In this document: piece by piece, positions 1-6,191 of the stretch
How positions within the stretch are numbered: the first letter of the stretch is position 1
How the letters are laid out: each line of letters opens with the position of its first letter
Assembly: GCA_003477185.1 (NCBI GenBank)
Contig: DMTJ01000099.1
Location: 1-7,042, forward strand
Direction: 5' to 3'
DNA length: 7,042 nt
DNA from: Lentisphaeria bacterium
GTDB lineage: Bacteria; Verrucomicrobiota; Lentisphaeria; JABSQK01; UBA12247
Position numbers and translations under genes: made by a program
Notes under the pieces: model-generated
Seen by the model: only the letters and a program-made list of their open reading frames with translations
Database searches by the model: none
What the model was told of the DNA's origin: nothing

Positions 1-1
1 T

Positions 2-49
2 GGCGGTGAACGCGGCGGTGGCGGTGAACGCGGCGGTGGCGGTGAGCGC
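2..49 (+). repeat. 18-bp tandem repeat coding GGGGER units in the Rho tail
   Basis: The unit GGCGGTGGCGGTGAACGC appears complete at 14-31 and again at 32-49 with one change (GAGCGC for GAACGC). A partial copy of 12 bases (2-13) runs off the left edge. Each unit encodes Gly-Gly-Gly-Gly-Glu-Arg in the rho frame. The array grades into a degenerate [13 protein letters not shown] stretch. Because 18 is a multiple of three, copy-number change would lengthen or shorten the tail without breaking rho. The total copy number cannot be seen because the array begins outside the window. Confidence 0.85.
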
Positions 50-1516
50 GGCAGAGGCCGGGGAGATCGCAGAGGAGACCGCGATGGTGGCGAGCGCAAC
101 CACGACGGAGGCGAAGGCGGCGATAAGCGGCGACGCTACCGCAATAAAAAGAAACGCAGCGGCGGCGGCAACAGCAACCGCTTTGCACGCGGCCCCAAGA
201 TCGATTTCAGCAAGGAAATCGTCATCGACGACGACACCAAATGCGTAAACCTTAGTGATTTTCACACGCGCAGCTTCAGGGAACTGGCCACAGCCGCCAG
301 CGCCCTCGGTGTCGAGAACGTTGGGAATCTGACCAAGCAACAGCTCACCTGGCAGATTCTGCGGAATGCGGAAGAAAAGCCAGACTACGTGAAAACGGAA
401 GGTGTGCTGGAAATGAAGGGCGACGGGCGCGGCTACCTACGGTCCCCGATGTTCAACTACCAGCCAAGCGTAGACGAGAAGGATGACATCTTCGTCAGTC
501 CGGTCCTCGTTCGACGCTACAGCCTACGCAATGGCGACTCATTGGCCGGCTACGTACAGCCACCCGCCGAGGGTGAGCATGTATACGCTCTGATTCGCAT
601 CGATTCAGTCAACGGAGATGATCCCGAGAAGAAGAAGAGCATCGTCCGCTTCGAGAACCTGACTCCACTGTTTCCCAATGAGCGATTGCTCTTGGAGAAC
701 AAGGCCGCCTCCCAGGATGACTTGTCGATGCGCATCGTGGATCTGATCACCCCGATTGGCAAGGGCCAGCGCGGATTGATCGTAGCGCCTCCGCGCACAG
801 GGAAAACGGTGCTGATGCAGAAGATTGCCAACGCGGTCGCCGCGAATAATCCTGAGGTGTACCTGATCGTTCTGTTGGTCGATGAGCGCCCGGAAGAAGT
901 CACGGACATGCAGCGCAATGTGCGCGGCGAGGTCGTCAGCTCCACATTTGACGAGCACCCAAAGCGCCACGTGCAGCTTTCAGAGCTTGTGATCGACAAA
1001 GCCCGGCGTCTAGTTGAACATGGCCGCGATGTCGTGATCTTGCTCGACAGTATCACCCGCCTTGGTCGTGCCTACAACACGCTAGAGCCAAACAGCGGGC
1101 GCATTCTATCCGGCGGTGTCGATGCCAATGCACTGCACAAACCACGACGAATCTTCGCGGCAGCCAGAAATACCGAAGAAAGCGGCAGCCTGACGATCAT
1201 TGCTACCGCACTGATCGAAACCGGCAGCAAGATGGACGAGGTCATCTTTGAAGAATTCAAAGGCACCGGTAACTTGGAACTGGTGCTTGATCGCCAGATC
1301 AGTGACAAACGCATCTTCCCCGCCATCAATATGGGCAAGTCTGGCACGCGGAAGGAAGATCTCCTGGTTCATGAAGATGAACTTGCGCGCATCTACCAAC
1401 TGCGTCGCGCCTTCTCCGAGCTTCCCCCAGAAGTCTGCATGCAGACTCTGTGCAAGAAGCTCAAAGAAACCAACGACAATATCACATTCCTCATGCAGCT
1501 TAAATCCGTGAACTGA
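2..1516 (+). CDS. rho: Transcription termination factor Rho, 5' end outside window
   Basis: Hexameric RNA-dependent ATPase/helicase that loads on nascent cytosolic RNA and ends transcription. The frame is open from base 2 to the TGA at 1514-1516, giving 504 visible codons with the true start off the left edge. E. coli Rho is about 419 aa, so this one has a long N-terminal extension. In order: a Gly/Arg/Asp-rich low-complexity tail (2-180), a Rho N-terminal helical domain (about 245-385, with [15 protein letters not shown]), the cold-shock-like primary RNA-binding domain (about 389-640, [21 protein letters not shown]), then the RecA-like ATPase. Walker A is APPRTGKT (785-808), Walker B is VVILLDS (1031-1051), the [12 protein letters not shown] loop begins near 1109, and the R-loop GTGN is at 1262-1273 followed by [13 protein letters not shown] at 389 is in frame, but it lies inside conserved sequence and is not the start. 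All ATPase motifs look intact, so the enzyme should be active. Confidence 0.97.
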   Translation, partial: GGERGGGGERGGGGERGRGRGDRRGDRDGGERNHDGGEGGDKRRRYRNKKKRSGGGNSNRFARGPKIDFSKEIVIDDDTKCVNLSDFHTRSFRELATAASALGVENVGNLTKQQLTWQILRNAEEKPDYVKTEGVLEMKGDGRGYLRSPMFNYQPSVDEKDDIFVSPVLVRRYSLRNGDSLAGYVQPPAEGEHVYALIRIDSVNGDDPEKKKSIVRFENLTPLFPNERLLLENKAASQDDLSMRIVDLITPIGKGQRGLIVAPPRTGKTVLMQKIANAVAANNPEVYLIVLLVDERPEEVTDMQRNVRGEVVSSTFDEHPKRHVQLSELVIDKARRLVEHGRDVVILLDSITRLGRAYNTLEPNSGRILSGGVDANALHKPRRIFAAARNTEESGSLTIIATALIETGSKMDEVIFEEFKGTGNLELVLDRQISDKRIFPAINMGKSGTRKEDLLVHEDELARIYQLRRAFSELPPEVCMQTLCKKLKETNDNITFLMQLKSVN

Positions 1517-1523
1517 CCCGGGT

Positions 1524-2192
1524 ATGGCAAAAAAGGATGATATTTGGTACGCGGTGAACACCACCCAGGTGATTCGCCGGCCGCAAAAGACGCTGGAGAC
1601 CTTCGGCGCTACGCAGATTCGTTACTATCTGCTCGCTGAATTACTGGACACTCCCAACGCGATCCGAGTACGCGAGGGGACTCTGTACTCCGAGCGACCG
1701 CAAATAATCACCCCGTCCCAATATGCGAACTCCGTGCTCAACGGGTTCGGAGAGAAGGCCGAGGAGTATGCAAGCTGGCTGCGTAACCACGGTGAATTGC
1801 TTGGCATCATCAAGTACGGTCTTCAGTTCCGGCGTGAGGTAGATCATGAAGTCGTCATTCATGACACCCTCGAGAATGTCAGCCACCACGTCTGCGACAA
1901 ATGCGAAGCTGATACTCTCGCGGCAGTCCTCGTGGGTGCCGATGAACTTTGGGAGGTTTCCCTTCTCAAGTTTGGCGTCGATTTCATTCAGCAGTCTGCG
2001 CCAACCAACCTTCAGGAGTTCACCGGCCGCCAGATCCAACGAACGAATGCTCTTGATCAGGAGATTGAAGATGCCTTCCGCGCGGCACTCATGAACAAGA
2101 CGAGCATCGATTATCTCGGAGAGCTCTTGCGAAAATCCGGAAAATTTGAACAGTATGAGGACCGCTTCTTTGCGTTACTCCGAGATCGTTAA
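1524..2192 (+). CDS. Conserved-looking cytosolic protein of unknown function, 222 aa
   Basis: I do not recognise a named family. The ATG start lies 7 bp after the rho stop, which suggests co-transcription and translational coupling; no strong Shine-Dalgarno precedes it. The protein is soluble and fairly acidic, with no signal peptide or membrane segment. Features that look family-defining are RVREGTLYSERPQIITPSQY (residues 48-67), a His-His-x-Cys-x2-Cys cluster (HHVCDKC, 121-127), and ELWEVSLLKFGVDFIQ (141-156). The C-terminal third is predicted helical and charged (QEIEDAFRAAL, then YLGELLRKSGKFEQYEDRFFALLRDR to the end). The paired cysteines could bind a metal, but only one CxxC is present and this is a guess. 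Position after rho and before hemB suggests a housekeeping or regulatory role, without saying which. Confidence 0.85.
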   Translation: MAKKDDIWYAVNTTQVIRRPQKTLETFGATQIRYYLLAELLDTPNAIRVREGTLYSERPQIITPSQYANSVLNGFGEKAEEYASWLRNHGELLGIIKYGLQFRREVDHEVVIHDTLENVSHHVCDKCEADTLAAVLVGADELWEVSLLKFGVDFIQQSAPTNLQEFTGRQIQRTNALDQEIEDAFRAALMNKTSIDYLGELLRKSGKFEQYEDRFFALLRDR

Positions 2193-2214
2193 CCCCACAC
2201 AGGAATTCCACCCC

Positions 2215-2604
2215 ATGAATTTGCTCCGCACACTCCTTCTCTCTACCGCTCTGGCGTTGGTCCTCGTCTCCGCGACCGGGTGTATCGCGCTGGTTGCAGG
2301 CGGTGCCGCAGCGAGCGGGGTCGCCTACAATAAGAACAAGGCTACCTCCGTTCAGGCGCGGTCCATCACGGACCTCTACTCCGCCACACTCGCCGCCATG
2401 CGTCAGCTCGAGCTCCAGCCGCAGGAAAATACCAAGGATGCCCTCACCGCCAAGGTCACTGCCTACACTGCCGACGGCAAAGAAATTCGCGTAGCCCTCA
2501 AGAAGCTCTCCGGCGAGACCACGGAGATCAAGGTCGCGGTTGGCATCGTGGGTGACTCCCACCGCGCAGATCAGGTTCTCGAAGCCATTCTGGACAATTT
2601 GTAG
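2215..2604 (+). CDS. DUF3568-like lipoprotein, 129 aa
   Basis: Small envelope lipoprotein of unknown function. The ATG at 2215 is chosen because AGGAA (2201-2205) sits 9 nt upstream and a lipoprotein signal peptide starts there. The upstream in-frame ATG at 2146 would overlap the previous gene by 47 bp and bury the signal peptide. The N-terminus has Arg5, a hydrophobic stretch (residues 7-19) and a lipobox-like SATGC with Cys23 as the expected lipidated residue; Ala at the -3 position is less usual than Leu. It continues with a Gly/Ala-rich segment (LVAGGAAASGVAY). The globular part has the layout I associate with DUF3568: a helix with LYSATLAAMRQLEL, then alternating strands (ALTAKVTAYTADGKEIRVALKKL, TEIKVAVGIVGD), ending in a helix. 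It starts 22 bp after the previous stop and ends 2 bp before the hemB start. Family assignment is from pattern memory; the lipoprotein call is firmer. Confidence 0.85.
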   Translation: MNLLRTLLLSTALALVLVSATGCIALVAGGAAASGVAYNKNKATSVQARSITDLYSATLAAMRQLELQPQENTKDALTAKVTAYTADGKEIRVALKKLSGETTEIKVAVGIVGDSHRADQVLEAILDNL

Positions 2605-2606
2605 TC

Positions 2607-3644
2607 GTGTCAGACCAAGACTGCGGAGCCGACTGCGGGCATGATAATGACAATGATCACGGCCCCGGAGGCTTTATCCTCCCACAACGTCCGCGGCGCC
2701 TGCGCCGTTCGTCTGCCTCTCGCGCTCTGATTCGCGAGACATTTCTCACTCCCGGTGACCTCATCGCCCCCCTTTTCGTCATCGACGGCCAGAGTCGCCG
2801 TGAGCCCATCCCCTCGATGCCCGGACAGTTTCGACTTTCGATCGATCAGCTCATCCAGGAATGTTCTGAACTCCACTCGCTGGGCGTACCAGCGGTAAAC
2901 CTGTTTGGCTACTGCACGACCAAGGACGCCAGCGGCACCGAGGCCTGGAACCCGGATGGGCTCGTCCAACGGGCGATTCGCGCGCTGAAGGATTCCGTAC
3001 CACAGATCTGTGTGCAAACTGATATTGCGCTCGATCCCTATACCACCCACGGCCACGATGGCCTGCTCATTGACGGTGAAATCGCGAACGACGAATCCGT
3101 CTCTGCCCTCTGTGAAATGGCTCTTTCTCATGCCGAAGCAGGCGTAGACTGGGTTGCACCTAGCGACATGATGGACGGCCGCATCGGCGCGCTCCGGATG
3201 GCGCTTGAGCAGACCGGTCATACCGGTGTGGGCATTCTTGCGTACTCCGCAAAATACGCATCCGCTTTTTACGGCCCATTTCGCGATGCACTCCAATCCG
3301 CACCGAGCAGCGGCGATAAAAAGTCCTACCAGATGGACCCGGCAAATTCCCGCGAGGCGGTTCACGAAGTCACGCTGGACATCGAGGAAGGTGCCGACGT
3401 CGTCATGATTAAACCCGCCCTAGCCTATCTGGATATCATCTCTCAGGTAAGCGACATGTCTCAGGTTCCGGTCGCCGCCTACAACGTCTCTGGCGAATAC
3501 GCGATGGCGCACGCAGCAGCGGCAAACGGCTGGCTGGACTTAGAATCCGTCATGATGGAAATGTTGATCTCGATCAAGCGCGCAGGTGCAGACATGATCC
3601 TGACCTACTTTGCCAAAGACGCCGCCATGGTTCTAAACCGTTAG
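2607..3644 (+). CDS. hemB: Porphobilinogen synthase (delta-aminolevulinic acid dehydratase)
   Basis: Condenses two 5-aminolevulinate molecules to porphobilinogen in the cytosol, an early shared step of haem and other tetrapyrrole synthesis. At 345 aa it is near normal length. The two active-site lysines are present: Lys216 in YSAKYASAFYGPFRDA and Lys269 in VVMIKPALAYLDI, the latter expected to form the Schiff base. The metal-site segment reads TDIALDPYTTHGHDG (Asp139, Asp143, Asp151) in place of the three-cysteine zinc site, which marks the Mg-dependent class such as that of Pseudomonas. The GTG start at 2607 is 2 bp after the lipoprotein stop and lacks a clear Shine-Dalgarno, so coupled translation is likely. 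No other standard in-frame start lies between it and the conserved core. The first 22 residues are an odd Asp/His/Cys-rich tail (Cys6, Cys10, His12, His18) before the usual FILPQRPRRLRR opening. Confidence 0.97.
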   Translation: MSDQDCGADCGHDNDNDHGPGGFILPQRPRRLRRSSASRALIRETFLTPGDLIAPLFVIDGQSRREPIPSMPGQFRLSIDQLIQECSELHSLGVPAVNLFGYCTTKDASGTEAWNPDGLVQRAIRALKDSVPQICVQTDIALDPYTTHGHDGLLIDGEIANDESVSALCEMALSHAEAGVDWVAPSDMMDGRIGALRMALEQTGHTGVGILAYSAKYASAFYGPFRDALQSAPSSGDKKSYQMDPANSREAVHEVTLDIEEGADVVMIKPALAYLDIISQVSDMSQVPVAAYNVSGEYAMAHAAAANGWLDLESVMMEMLISIKRAGADMILTYFAKDAAMVLNR

Positions 3645-3647
3645 CCC

Positions 3648-3686
3648 ATGGCCATCGTATCCGAAGCACAAAAGGTCACTGCGTGA
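3648..3686 (+). other. Possible 12-codon leader ORF overlapping the cmk start
   Basis: An ATG three bases after the hemB stop opens a 12-codon frame (MAIVSEAQKVTA) whose TGA at 3684-3686 overlaps the GTG of cmk as GTGA. That is the classic layout for stop-start coupling. No Shine-Dalgarno precedes it, and a frame this short can occur by chance. It may carry ribosomes from hemB to cmk, or it may be meaningless. Confidence 0.25.
3672..3675 (+). promoter_or_regulatory. Ribosome binding site supporting the cmk GTG start
   Basis: AAGG (within AAAGG, 3671-3675) lies 7 nt upstream of GTG 3683. This is the best-placed Shine-Dalgarno in the hemB-cmk gap. It supports GTG over the ATG at 3648, which is in a different frame and stops at 3686. 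Confidence 0.6.
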
Positions 3687-4354
3687 GGCCACGCGGCCCA
3701 ATTGCAATCGATGGCCCGGCCGCCAGCGGCAAGAGCACAGTCGCACGCGGACTTGCTCACGAGCTGTCCGGCTGCTACATCAGCACTGGTGAGATGTATC
3801 GTGCGGTTACCTGGCTTGCCCAATCCGCGAGCGTGGCGCCCGATGCCCCGAGCCTCGGTGAACTCCTCGCCCGAACCTGCCTCGCCCTAGAGATTGATCA
3901 GGAACAGGCGCGGCTACTGATCAACGGCAGCCCTCCCCCCCAAACCGCATTGCGAACTCCGCAAGTAAGCGAAGCAGTCAGCCACTATGCCCAGCAGTCC
4001 TGCGTGCGCGACTGGCTGATTCACCATCAGCGCGAAGCTTCTAATCAGGGTCTGGTAATCATGGAGGGCCGGGACATCGGAACCGTAGTATTCCCCGATG
4101 CTCCCTACAAGTTCTTCATAACCGCGACGCCGGAAGAACGCGCACGACGCCGCCTAGCGCAATCTGGCGAGGTCAGCACCGCGGACCTCGCAACCGTTGC
4201 GGCCGCCATCGCCGAGCGTGATCGCATGGACAGCCAGCGAGCGCTCGCACCGCTGCGCCAGGCCGACGACGCTGTCCTCGTAGACACCACCACACTTTCG
4301 GTACCCGGGGTGGTCCTGTCTCTTCGTCAGCACATCGAAGAACACGCTGAATAA
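3683..4354 (+). CDS. cmk: Cytidylate kinase
   Basis: Transfers phosphate from ATP to CMP or dCMP, feeding CTP and dCTP synthesis and recycling CMP from RNA and lipid turnover. The protein is 223 aa, close to the usual 225-230. The P-loop is GPAASGKST (residues 11-19, Lys17), followed by the nucleoside-binding YISTGEMYRAVTWLA (32-46, Arg40). EGRDIGTVVFPDA (128-140) is the family's NMP-binding motif, then FFITATPEERARRR (144-157). The lid-region segment RDRMDSQRALAPL (179-191) keeps Arg181, Asp183 and Arg186, matching the RDxxDxxR pattern of bacterial Cmk. The GTG start is supported by the AAGG ribosome site and gives a normal N-terminus ahead of the P-loop. It follows hemB by 38 bp and precedes the sigma factor gene by 20 bp. 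All motifs look intact. Confidence 0.96.
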   Translation: MRPRGPIAIDGPAASGKSTVARGLAHELSGCYISTGEMYRAVTWLAQSASVAPDAPSLGELLARTCLALEIDQEQARLLINGSPPPQTALRTPQVSEAVSHYAQQSCVRDWLIHHQREASNQGLVIMEGRDIGTVVFPDAPYKFFITATPEERARRRLAQSGEVSTADLATVAAAIAERDRMDSQRALAPLRQADDAVLVDTTTLSVPGVVLSLRQHIEEHAE

Positions 4355-4374
4355 CCCCAGCTGCGACGCGTCAT

Positions 4375-4941
4375 ATGGACACCAGCCAGATCAACAACCT
4401 GATCACCCAAGCCCAGGGCGGAGATGATGATGCCTACGCCGAGCTATATGAGTTGCACCGCAAGACCGTTTACGCCATCGGCTATCGCCTTGTTGGGCCA
4501 GACGACGCCGATGACGTGGTCATGGACACATTTCTCAAATCGTGGAAATCCATCCCCGGCTTCAATCGCAAGTCCAAGTTCAACACCTGGCTCTATCGCA
4601 TCGCCCACAACTGCGCCACAGACATGCTACGCAAGCGGAAACGCAATCGCGAGCACGTCATGGCCGAAGACGAGTACGATAGCCGCACGCTCGACCATTT
4701 TCATGACAAGACAGCGCCAGAACCCGGTGCCGACCTCGCAAACACCGAAGAGAATTCCATCGTTCAGCAATGCATTCGCAAGCTCGATAATCCCTACCGC
4801 ACGATTCTGCTGCTACGCTATGCCGATGAGCTTTCCTACGCAGAGATCGCAGCAGCCATGGATTCGTCGCTCGGAACGGTCATGTCCCGCCTTTTCTACG
4901 CCAAACGCAAGCTGAAGAAACTCGTAAATGAGCTACTGTAG
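4375..4941 (+). CDS. ECF-type RNA polymerase sigma factor, 188 aa
   Basis: Directs RNA polymerase to a small set of promoters. It has the two-domain ECF layout. Region 2 spans about residues 20-90 and includes ELYELHRKTVYAIGYRLVG, the acidic DDADDVVMDTFLKSWKSI (core binding and -10 recognition) and FNTWLYRIAHNCATDMLRKRKR. A charged linker covers about 91-125. Region 4 spans about 128-182, with the helix-turn-helix SYAEIAAAMDSSLGTVMSRLFYAKRKLKK that contacts the -35 element. Region 3 is absent, as expected for the class. The ATG follows cmk by 20 bp and has no good Shine-Dalgarno. ECF factors often sit beside an anti-sigma factor; none is visible here, and the next two genes instead encode small exported proteins. 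There is no C-terminal extension that could act as an internal inhibitor. The subgroup and target promoters cannot be told from the window. Confidence 0.93.
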   Translation: MDTSQINNLITQAQGGDDDAYAELYELHRKTVYAIGYRLVGPDDADDVVMDTFLKSWKSIPGFNRKSKFNTWLYRIAHNCATDMLRKRKRNREHVMAEDEYDSRTLDHFHDKTAPEPGADLANTEENSIVQQCIRKLDNPYRTILLLRYADELSYAEIAAAMDSSLGTVMSRLFYAKRKLKKLVNELL

Positions 4942-4957
4942 CTTCCCCCCCCCGACC

Positions 4958-4961
4958 GGAG
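4958..4961 (+). promoter_or_regulatory. Ribosome binding site of the 130-aa exported protein
   Basis: GGAG lies 7 nt before ATG 4969, just after a run of nine C (4945-4953) that follows the sigma factor stop. It gives this gene its own ribosome entry despite the 27-bp gap and fixes the start at 4969. Confidence 0.65.
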
Positions 4962-4968
4962 CATAACC

Positions 4969-5361
4969 ATGCGACACGCCCTCCCAGTTTTCTGTTTACT
5001 CCTTACGCTTACTGTGCTTAGCGCCAGCGCCGGCCCGCGCGTGCGCGTCGTCCTCGCCACAAACAATGGTGAGGGTATTGATGGCGGGCTCAGCGATGTC
5101 ACAGGCTCCCTAGGCATCCTCAAGTTCACGCGCTTCCAGCTTGTCGAGTCTAAATCTGTTGCAGTTGGTGGTGTGACCTCACTGGCACACGGTCTCACGC
5201 TGAAATGCTCGGGCACTCCGACCGCTTACCACGTCGCTGTGTTTCGACGCGGAAGCAAGGTCACCCACGCCGATATATCTCTCTCGGCCAAACGCCCGCT
5301 CATCGTCGGTGGTATCCCCCACGGCGACGGAAAAATCATGCTGATTCTGAGCACCAACTAA
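4969..5361 (+). CDS. Small exported protein of unknown function, 130 aa
   Basis: A classical signal peptide opens the protein: Arg2 and His3, a hydrophobic core (residues 6-18), then a likely signal peptidase I site after SASA near residue 21. The mature part is about 109 aa and looks rich in beta strands, with many Gly, Val and Ser. Recurrent short elements are DGGLSDVTGSLGILKFTRFQLV (residues 38-59), VAVGGVTSLAHGLTLKCSG (65-82) and the C-terminal VGGIPHGDGKIMLILSTN (113-130). There is one mature cysteine, Cys80. I associate this layout loosely with periplasmic proteins of Verrucomicrobiota and Planctomycetota but cannot name a family. It lies 27 bp after the sigma factor gene with a good ribosome site, so it is probably in the same operon. 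It has no membrane helix, zinc-binding motif or other sign of an anti-sigma factor. Confidence 0.85.
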   Translation: MRHALPVFCLLLTLTVLSASAGPRVRVVLATNNGEGIDGGLSDVTGSLGILKFTRFQLVESKSVAVGGVTSLAHGLTLKCSGTPTAYHVAVFRRGSKVTHADISLSAKRPLIVGGIPHGDGKIMLILSTN

Positions 5362-5399
5362 GCACCCAACGCGTTCCAAAGTCGCGGAATAGCAAGCGC

Positions 5400-5798
5400 A
5401 TCAGAGCTCTCCCAGACCGATTCTCTCTTTCAGTACTCGTCGCGTCTCTGCTTGCCTGCCAAGTTTTCGCAAGCGCCAAATTGATCAGCAGCATCGACGA
5501 CGTCGGCGGCAGGACTGGGGCAGACCCAAAAGCACCATCGCACCGTGATCAAGCCACGGCGTTCTGGGCGGCTGGCCAGGTCATTTGCCAAGAAGGATCC
5601 GGGGCCTCCACGCTCGTACGCCGCTACGCCAAGGTCAAAGGCCGCTTCTACAACGCCGCCTCCCTCGCTTCGCTCACCTCCGTCGCCCCAGTGATCTGCG
5701 ACACACTCGCGCAAACCATAGATGCCGCAGACCAGAGACTGGCTGCGGCAATCGTGCTCGCGCAAGCCATGGGGAACTATCTCGCGCACGGGCGATGA
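5400..5798 (+). CDS. Small exported or lipid-anchored protein, start codon unclear
   Basis: The frame ends at TGA 5796-5798 and has a clear coding pattern with GC-rich third positions, but no ATG, GTG or TTG lies where the protein appears to begin. From an ATC at 5400 the product would be 132 aa with a credible signal peptide: two arginines in the first seven residues, then a hydrophobic stretch (residues 8-19). That is followed either by a lipobox-like LLAC (Cys20) or by a signal peptidase I site after VFASA. GGAA at 5386-5389 lies 10 nt before this ATC. The alternatives are poor: ATG 5205 overlaps the previous gene by 157 bp with Arg/Pro-rich sequence, and TTG 5481 would remove the signal peptide. 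The mature part is Ala-rich and mostly helical, with cysteines at 63 and 100 (QVICQEGSG, APVICDTLAQ) that could form a disulphide. Function unknown. It may use a rare ATC start, or it may have lost its start. Confidence 0.6.
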   Translation: MRALPDRFSLSVLVASLLACQVFASAKLISSIDDVGGRTGADPKAPSHRDQATAFWAAGQVICQEGSGASTLVRRYAKVKGRFYNAASLASLTSVAPVICDTLAQTIDAADQRLAAAIVLAQAMGNYLAHGR

Positions 5799-5842
5799 GC
5801 CACGCGCGCTGCGGGTAACCCAGCCGCAATCACAGAAGCCGA

Positions 5843-6157
5843 ATGACTCAGCTTGAGTACGCGCTCCTGATGTACCAGCAAGAGTACGGCAAGTTTCCAA
5901 GGGTTGATGACGCTGACGATCCGATGGAGCTATTTATTTGGCCCAGCAAAACTCGATTCCTACCATGAGCCGGCCACTGCTAGGCCCAGCGGTGCCTGGC
6001 ACCGCAAGATTTCCTGCTGCCACATGGAAGGCAGGCAGTCTTTCTGCTTCTCGGTGGAGAGGATGAAACCTTTGGGACACCCGACGACATCCTTCGCCAC
6101 GTCCAGATACGCGCGGATTGGCTGACTGAACTGAAAGGCCCCTCGAAGAGCCGCTAA
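5843..6157 (+). pseudogene. Decayed gene remnant, first part pilin/pseudopilin-like
   Basis: Two protein-like stretches lie in one frame, interrupted by TGA 5966-5968 and TAG 5981-5983. The first (41 codons from ATG 5843) contains LEYALLMYQQEYGKFPR, which resembles the helix-to-loop segment after the membrane helix of type IV pilin-like and type II secretion pseudopilins (typically A-x-x-x-Y-x-x-x-Y-G-x-[FYW]-P). The prepilin cleavage motif and hydrophobic helix that should precede it are absent. The second stretch (5984-6154) has a balanced composition, including APQDFLLP, FLLLGGEDETFGTPDDILRH and IRADWLTELKG, and ends at TAA 6155-6157. I do not recognise it. A shared frame on both sides of the stops suggests one gene that lost its 5' end and gained nonsense changes. 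The first stretch could instead be an intact 41-aa peptide, and the pilin link is only a motif resemblance. Confidence 0.45.
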
Positions 6158-6191
6158 GCGCACATTGGCCCAGACTACTCGTTGGATATTG

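Noticed and set aside
6..248. 80-aa Ala-rich ORF at the left edge
   Set aside because: It is an out-of-frame reading of the Rho tail repeat (NAAVAV units); the rho frame itself is continuous through the same bases.
2610..3365. 251-aa leftward ORF opposite hemB
   Set aside because: It lies wholly within hemB, whose catalytic motifs are unmistakable; long antisense frames are common in GC-rich genes.
5205..5400. Upstream part of the 197-aa frame starting at ATG 5205
   Set aside because: It would overlap the 130-aa exported protein by 157 bp, and its translation there is Arg/His/Pro-rich, typical of an out-of-frame shadow.
5808..5829. Possible hairpin GCTGCGGG-TAA-CCCAGC after the second exported gene
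   Set aside because: The stem has a bulge and no T-run follows on either strand, so I do not call an intrinsic terminator.
5430..5900. 156-aa leftward ORF
   Set aside because: It is antisense to the exported protein gene, has Gly/Arg/Cys-rich shadow-like composition, and shows no recognisable motif.
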